Source of the DNA: Sphingomonas bisphenolicum
GTDB taxonomy: Bacteria > Pseudomonadota > Alphaproteobacteria > Sphingomonadales > Sphingomonadaceae
DNA length: 64,000 bases
Direction: 5' to 3'
NCBI RefSeq assembly: GCF_024349785.1
Contig: NZ_AP018822.1
Span: forward strand, 1 to 64,000
A program made the translations under genes and the position numbers. Below are positions 60,313 to 64,000 of the stretch, piece by piece (positions within the stretch are counted from its first letter, which is position 1; each line of letters begins with the position of its first letter). A model generated the notes under the pieces. The model had not been told where the DNA came from. It searched no databases and saw only the letters and a program-made list of their open reading frames with translations.

Positions 60313-61142
60313 CAGCTGCTCCGGATTATATCGAGTTCGTCGGGCTCGACGTTGAGTCGGATGCGCCATCGGGCCAGCATCCTGCCCTCATTGGGAAACA
60401 GGGGATCGAGGCGCTGATAGGTCGGCGTCAGCCGCGCGCGCAACGGCTCCAATGCGGCTGTGTCGGCCAGTTCGTATAATTCCAGCAGATAGCCCAGGCG
60501 GCGGATCACCGCGCCAACGCCGAGGCGAAGCGCGTATTCGATCATCAGTTCGACCCGCAGTGTATCGCGCTTCATCCAGAGTCCCTTGGCGACCTCCGTG
60601 ACGCCACCGACATATTGCGGATGGTCGAGACCATCGATGATGGTCCGCTCGGGATCGCTGACCCTGACCTGCTCCTCGGATGTGATCCAGATCTCGGTCA
60701 GACCGAAGAAATCCTGCGGTTTGACGTCGACGAAGCGGAACTCATACCCGTGAATGTGCTGCGGGCGCAGCCGTTTGGCGCAGGAGACGATGATGGCCAA
60801 CTGCGGTTGGGTGACCATGCGGTGCAGCTCGAGGGCGCTGCCGTGGGAGATGAAATAGTCCGCATCGCCAACCAGTGTCCTTGCAATGAGGTAAGGATCG
60901 CTCACATGCTCGGTGTCACGGCCCCGCTCGAATGGCACCAGATTGTAGAGGCCAGGCTTGAGACGCGTGACGATGCCGCGCGCTTCCGTGTTCGCGACGA
61001 GGCTGCGTGCCGATGACGGGCTCAGACCTGTGATCTCGGTGACGTCCGCAAGCGAAAAAATCGGCTGACGGCGTTCGTTGAGTTCGACGATCAGCTGGGC
61101 GGCCCGAGGTCCAAGCGTCTTGAGATTATATCCTTCGCGCAA
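60312..61142 (-). CDS. abiEi: AbiEi-type antitoxin / repressor
   Basis: A 276-residue protein with a winged HTH at about 28-65 (FSLADVTEITGLSPSSARSL, RGIVTRLKPGLYNLV), followed by the AbiEi domain (FISHGSALELHRM, IHGYEFRFVDV, ERTIIDGLDHPQYVGG). The TTG start follows AGAGG. A dyad at 61177-61194 upstream is a likely autoregulatory site. It forms an operon with abiEii. Confidence 0.9.
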   Translation of the reverse strand: MREGYNLKTLGPRAAQLIVELNERRQPIFSLADVTEITGLSPSSARSLVANTEARGIVTRLKPGLYNLVPFERGRDTEHVSDPYLIARTLVGDADYFISHGSALELHRMVTQPQLAIIVSCAKRLRPQHIHGYEFRFVDVKPQDFFGLTEIWITSEEQVRVSDPERTIIDGLDHPQYVGGVTEVAKGLWMKRDTLRVELMIEYALRLGVGAVIRRLGYLLELYELADTAALEPLRARLTPTYQRLDPLFPNEGRMLARWRIRLNVEPDELDIIRSS

Positions 61143-61176
61143 TTTGAGCCTCTATGAGCGATGTCCGGCGCGTTCG

Positions 61177-61194
61177 ATATAACGGAGGTTATAT
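61177..61194. promoter_or_regulatory. Inverted repeat upstream of abiE, candidate AbiEi operator
   Basis: ATATAAC (61177-61183), GGAG, GTTATAT (61188-61194). It lies 35 bases before the abiEi TTG; AbiEi proteins repress by binding inverted repeats in this position. Confidence 0.6.
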
Positions 61195-61395
61195 TATATG
61201 GCAAGATCGTCGCCTTTAGTGGGACGGTCCGCGCAGGCAGTATACATCCAACAGGCCTTGGGTCGGGCCGCTCGCGGTTTATCAATCGTGATAAATGTTC
61301 GGCGAAGACGAACAAAAGTCGCGTTTCTTAAACCAGGAGCCGATCGCCTGAGCCATATGTCGTAGAGGGGTTGCGGCACAAAGACCGATTTTGGA

Positions 61396-62358
61396 TCACC
61401 GAGACCGGCTGCGTTCCTGGGGTTTGGGCTCGCGACCTGGACGAGGGATGGGGGGCGTGGCTGGGTCACGGCCGCGGACGATATCCTGCCTGACGATCGG
61501 GGAGGCGTCCTTGACCATTGCCGGGCGGATGTTCCGTCCCGCCGCAATATGCGCATCGAGCTGCGTGCGGGCAACTGTCATCACCCGCGCGACCGCTTCG
61601 GGATTGTCGAACAACGTCCGTCGGATCACCGCTTCCATCACGCGCATCTGGCTGTCGGCCGCACGATCGTTCGGCGTGTTGCCACGATCGCCGCGCCGGG
61701 CATCGGGCCGTTCCAAACCATTGCCGTCGCTCCGGCGGCTTATCCCGGTTGACCCACGGGCGACATCGACGTCACGGGCTGCCATGGGCGCGATCGTATT
61801 GCGGCTCGTCTCTCCGCGGAGCCGGTCGAGCTCCTGGAAATCGCGATCATTGGGCTTGTAGCCACGTACCTCCAGCCCCTTTTGACTCGCCTCGATCCAG
61901 ACCGATCGCCGAAATTCTTCCGATCCCGTGACGTGAATCCGATCCCAATTGCGGTGTTGTGCGATCGCCACCAGATCCTTGACGACCTCCTGGCTCTCCG
62001 TCGCCGTGACCAAGCGCCGGCCCTGATCGCGAAACGCGGGATCCTTTGCTTGCGCCGTCGTGAAAAAGGCGGGTTCGCCCGACCATTTTGCCTTGTCGGC
62101 ATAATAGCGCTTCCGCACGCTCTCCGGCACATCGCCCGCCTCGAGGGAATGCACCTTGGGCGCGCGGCGCGGCACACCGACAGCCCCGGCATGATCAGGC
62201 GCTTCAGTGGGACCCTTCGATCCCCCAGGCGAGGACCTTTCCGGCGGAACCGACCCAGGCGCCCGCGCCTTGCGCCGTTCGGCGGCGTCGATGCCAACGC
62301 TGTTGGTAGTGGTCCGCGCCGTACCCGATTGCTTGCGATCACTCTCTGCCATGGTCAT
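61396..62358 (-). CDS. LPD7-domain protein adjoining the coupling protein
   Basis: A 320-residue protein. The middle (about 85-180) matches large polyvalent protein-associated domain 7 (KAKWSGEPAFFTTAQAKDPA, HVTGSEEFRRSVWIEASQKG, LEVRGYKPNDRD). The ends are Arg/Pro-rich and disordered. LPD7 is usually fused to relaxases or primases; here it is a free protein. Its start lies inside the coupling protein gene (20-base overlap), so the two should be co-translated. A second ATG at 62352 is possible. Confidence 0.8.
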   Translation of the reverse strand: MTMAESDRKQSGTARTTTNSVGIDAAERRKARAPGSVPPERSSPGGSKGPTEAPDHAGAVGVPRRAPKVHSLEAGDVPESVRKRYYADKAKWSGEPAFFTTAQAKDPAFRDQGRRLVTATESQEVVKDLVAIAQHRNWDRIHVTGSEEFRRSVWIEASQKGLEVRGYKPNDRDFQELDRLRGETSRNTIAPMAARDVDVARGSTGISRRSDGNGLERPDARRGDRGNTPNDRAADSQMRVMEAVIRRTLFDNPEAVARVMTVARTQLDAHIAAGRNIRPAMVKDASPIVRQDIVRGRDPATPPIPRPGREPKPQERSRSR

Positions 62359-64000
62359 GCCTCTCGGTCACAAATGCTGGAGATTGGGCGCCGGCACCCA
62401 CGGGCTCGAGAACGGCCCGGGCCGTCATCGCCGTGACAAAGGCAATAGCGGCCTGTTCATCGCCGGGGGGTGGCAGATCCACCATGTTGCCGAGCACCAA
62501 CATGTCATCGGTGATCTCGGCAAAGCCCGACAGTTCGTCATCGGTCAACGCGCGCGAGTTTGGTTGTGCCTGCTCCGCAGCCGCAGTCGCTGGACCGTCG
62601 TTCAACAGAGCAGCCCGCTTCGCGCTAAGGGCCTGCGCTAACGGATCGCTGCTGCTCGCCCCGCCTGCCAATTTGGCGGCGGACGACACGGCGTTAATCG
62701 CGATCGGACGGGGCGCAACCTTGGGCGGGTCACTGATCCGGCTCGTGAAGCGCTTCGAGCGGAAATACTCGATCTTGCGGCCCCTGACGGGCGGAATCCC
62801 GCCGCGCATCAGCAGAAGGTCGCCCTTGGGCATCTGCATCAGCTCCTGAGGCATCATCAGCGCGCGCCGCTGGTCCGATTCCGACACGCTGCGGTTGGCG
62901 AGCAGGCCATGGATCGTCCGGCTCTTCGATTTGACGTTCATCGTGAAAAAACCGAGCCGCTCGGAAAGTTCGTTGGCGACCTTCAGTTCTTTGGGTGTGA
63001 ATACGATCTCCAGACCGCAGTTGGCGATGATCTCGTCGGTGACATCCACGCCATAGATACCGCGGGGCTGGGACCGGCTCTGGATGACTGGCAACAGGCG
63101 AAGCCCGTAGCCTGCAACGTAGGAAAACGCCGACGCGATGACCGGTGCCTTGCCGAGGCGGGCGAACTCATCGAGCAAAATGAGCACCGGCACGCGGCCG
63201 CCATTCTCAGGCAGTTCCCGCGTATTGAGATCGATCAGCTGCTGAAGAAAGAGGTTATAGACGGGCGCGATCCGATCAATATTGTCGGGCGATACGCCAA
63301 GATAGATCGAAATCCGCTCGCGGCGGATTTGGCGCAGATCGAAATCGGTCTCTGACGTCGCGGCATCGACATAGGGATTGAGCCAGAGATTGAGCTTCGA
63401 GGTGATCGTCTGCTTGATGCCCGAAAATGTGTTGTCGGACGCGGAGGTGAAGTCACTCAGCGCCGACACACAGGCCTGGCTCAGCCGTTGCCCCCGCTTC
63501 TGCGCCTCTTCGACGACCTTCGGCAATTCGACCTTCGGATCGCCCGTCGTCAGTCGCCGATAGATTTCGCCGATCGTGAAGGGGAGGGCGGGATTGGCCG
63601 CGACAAGGGCGCCGACGCCGACAAAGGCGGCGCGCGCCGCTTCCGCCCAGAATGGATCAGCCTTTTCCGGAGCCGGAAACAACATGCCGCCGATCTTCTG
63701 GAGTTCATTGATCACATCGGTGTCGTCGAGCCGGTCGATGAAGCTCAAGGGATTGTAGCGGGCGCTTCGCCCTTCGGGGTCGAGCGGATCGAACAGATAG
63801 ACCGACTGGCCATGGCGCGCGCGAAAACCTGCGGTGATGTCCCAATTCTCGCGCTTCACATCAAGCACCACCACCGAGTCCGCCCAACTCAGAAGATTGG
63901 GGATCACTACGCCGACGCCCTTGCCGGCGCGCGTCGGTGCCTCAAGCAAGACATGTTCGGTGCCGCCGAAAACGAGATAGCGGCCGCCTTTCTGCCCGAC
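62339..64000 (-). CDS. virD4: Type IV coupling protein VirD4/TraG, C-terminal part (cut by window edge)
   Basis: At least 550 residues are visible: Walker A APTRAGKGVGVVIPNLL, VVLDVKRENWD, Walker B PVLILLDEFARLGK and a GLRLLPVIQSRSQ motif, the pattern of VirD4/TraG ATPases. The frame continues off the window at 64000, where the reading GGRYLVFGGTEHVLLEAP precedes the Walker A. It recruits the relaxase-DNA complex to the mating channel. Coupled to the LPD7 gene. Confidence 0.95.
   Translation of the reverse strand, partial: VGQKGGRYLVFGGTEHVLLEAPTRAGKGVGVVIPNLLSWADSVVVLDVKRENWDITAGFRARHGQSVYLFDPLDPEGRSARYNPLSFIDRLDDTDVINELQKIGGMLFPAPEKADPFWAEAARAAFVGVGALVAANPALPFTIGEIYRRLTTGDPKVELPKVVEEAQKRGQRLSQACVSALSDFTSASDNTFSGIKQTITSKLNLWLNPYVDAATSETDFDLRQIRRERISIYLGVSPDNIDRIAPVYNLFLQQLIDLNTRELPENGGRVPVLILLDEFARLGKAPVIASAFSYVAGYGLRLLPVIQSRSQPRGIYGVDVTDEIIANCGLEIVFTPKELKVANELSERLGFFTMNVKSKSRTIHGLLANRSVSESDQRRALMMPQELMQMPKGDLLLMRGGIPPVRGRKIEYFRSKRFTSRISDPPKVAPRPIAINAVSSAAKLAGGASSSDPLAQALSAKRAALLNDGPATAAAEQAQPNSRALTDDELSGFAEITDDMLVLGNMVDLPPPGDEQAAIAFVTAMTARAVLEPVGAGAQSPAFVTERHDHGRE

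Noticed and set aside
1..64000. CRISPR arrays, rRNA or tRNA genes.
   Set aside because: No regularly spaced repeat-spacer pattern and no recognisable RNA gene was seen. The only regular array is the iteron set, whose spacing and position fit a replication origin.

Overview
The window looks like part of a large, GC-rich conjugative plasmid from an alphaproteobacterium, most likely a sphingomonad (Sphingomonas, Sphingobium or Novosphingobium). The evidence is a Rep_3-type initiator with iterons, two parAB modules, a VirD2-type relaxase, a VirD4/TraG coupling protein, two single-strand binding proteins, and many proteins familiar from sphingomonad and rhizobial plasmids. No rRNA, tRNA or CRISPR array was seen. 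The taxonomic call is inference from protein style, not from a search.

Layout. 1-8.7 kb: copper resistance (copB fragment, copA, a CnrYXH-like ECF sigma module, cytochrome c, copC, copD), then a nuclease-like gene, an orphan FliQ-like gene and a thioredoxin-reductase-like gene. Five near-identical promoter motifs (GAGGG core, then N13 and GCGTAW) precede copA, the cytochrome c-sigma operon, copCD, the FliQ-like gene and the reductase gene, and suggest one ECF regulon. 8.8-11.6 kb: Cu(I) P-type ATPase plus cueR. 11.7-26.2 kb: accessory and mobile block with a TIR-like protein plus tyrosine recombinase, a complete 4,104-bp Tn3-family transposon (14185-18288, TTAAT target duplication), and a complete 6,879-bp TniABQ transposon (18616-25494, GACGC target duplication) that splits a helix-turn-helix gene.

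26.2-30.5 kb: ParB, ParA, Rep and the iteron origin, with palindromes beside parA. 30.5-45.1 kb: a plus-strand run of plasmid functions (SSB, CHC2/Toprim primase-like protein, a 1,405-residue methyltransferase-helicase, ParB-like protein, ArdC-like antirestriction protein, PAPS-reductase-like and SLOG proteins, second SSB), many preceded by a recurring polypurine-plus-hairpin leader. 45.2-48.9 kb: arsenic operon arsR-arsC-arsC-arsN-acr3-arsH, apparently starting with a leaderless arsR. 48.9-52.3 kb: small, partly unknown genes.

52.4-56.4 kb: second parAB module flanked by a repeated 20-bp palindromic element, then a relaxosome accessory protein and relaxase. 56.5-59.4 kb: a three-gene ABC-3C conflict system. 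59.5-61.1 kb: AbiE toxin-antitoxin. 61.4-64 kb: LPD7-domain protein and the coupling protein, running off the window. Together the region combines metal resistance, transfer and maintenance, and several predicted defence genes.
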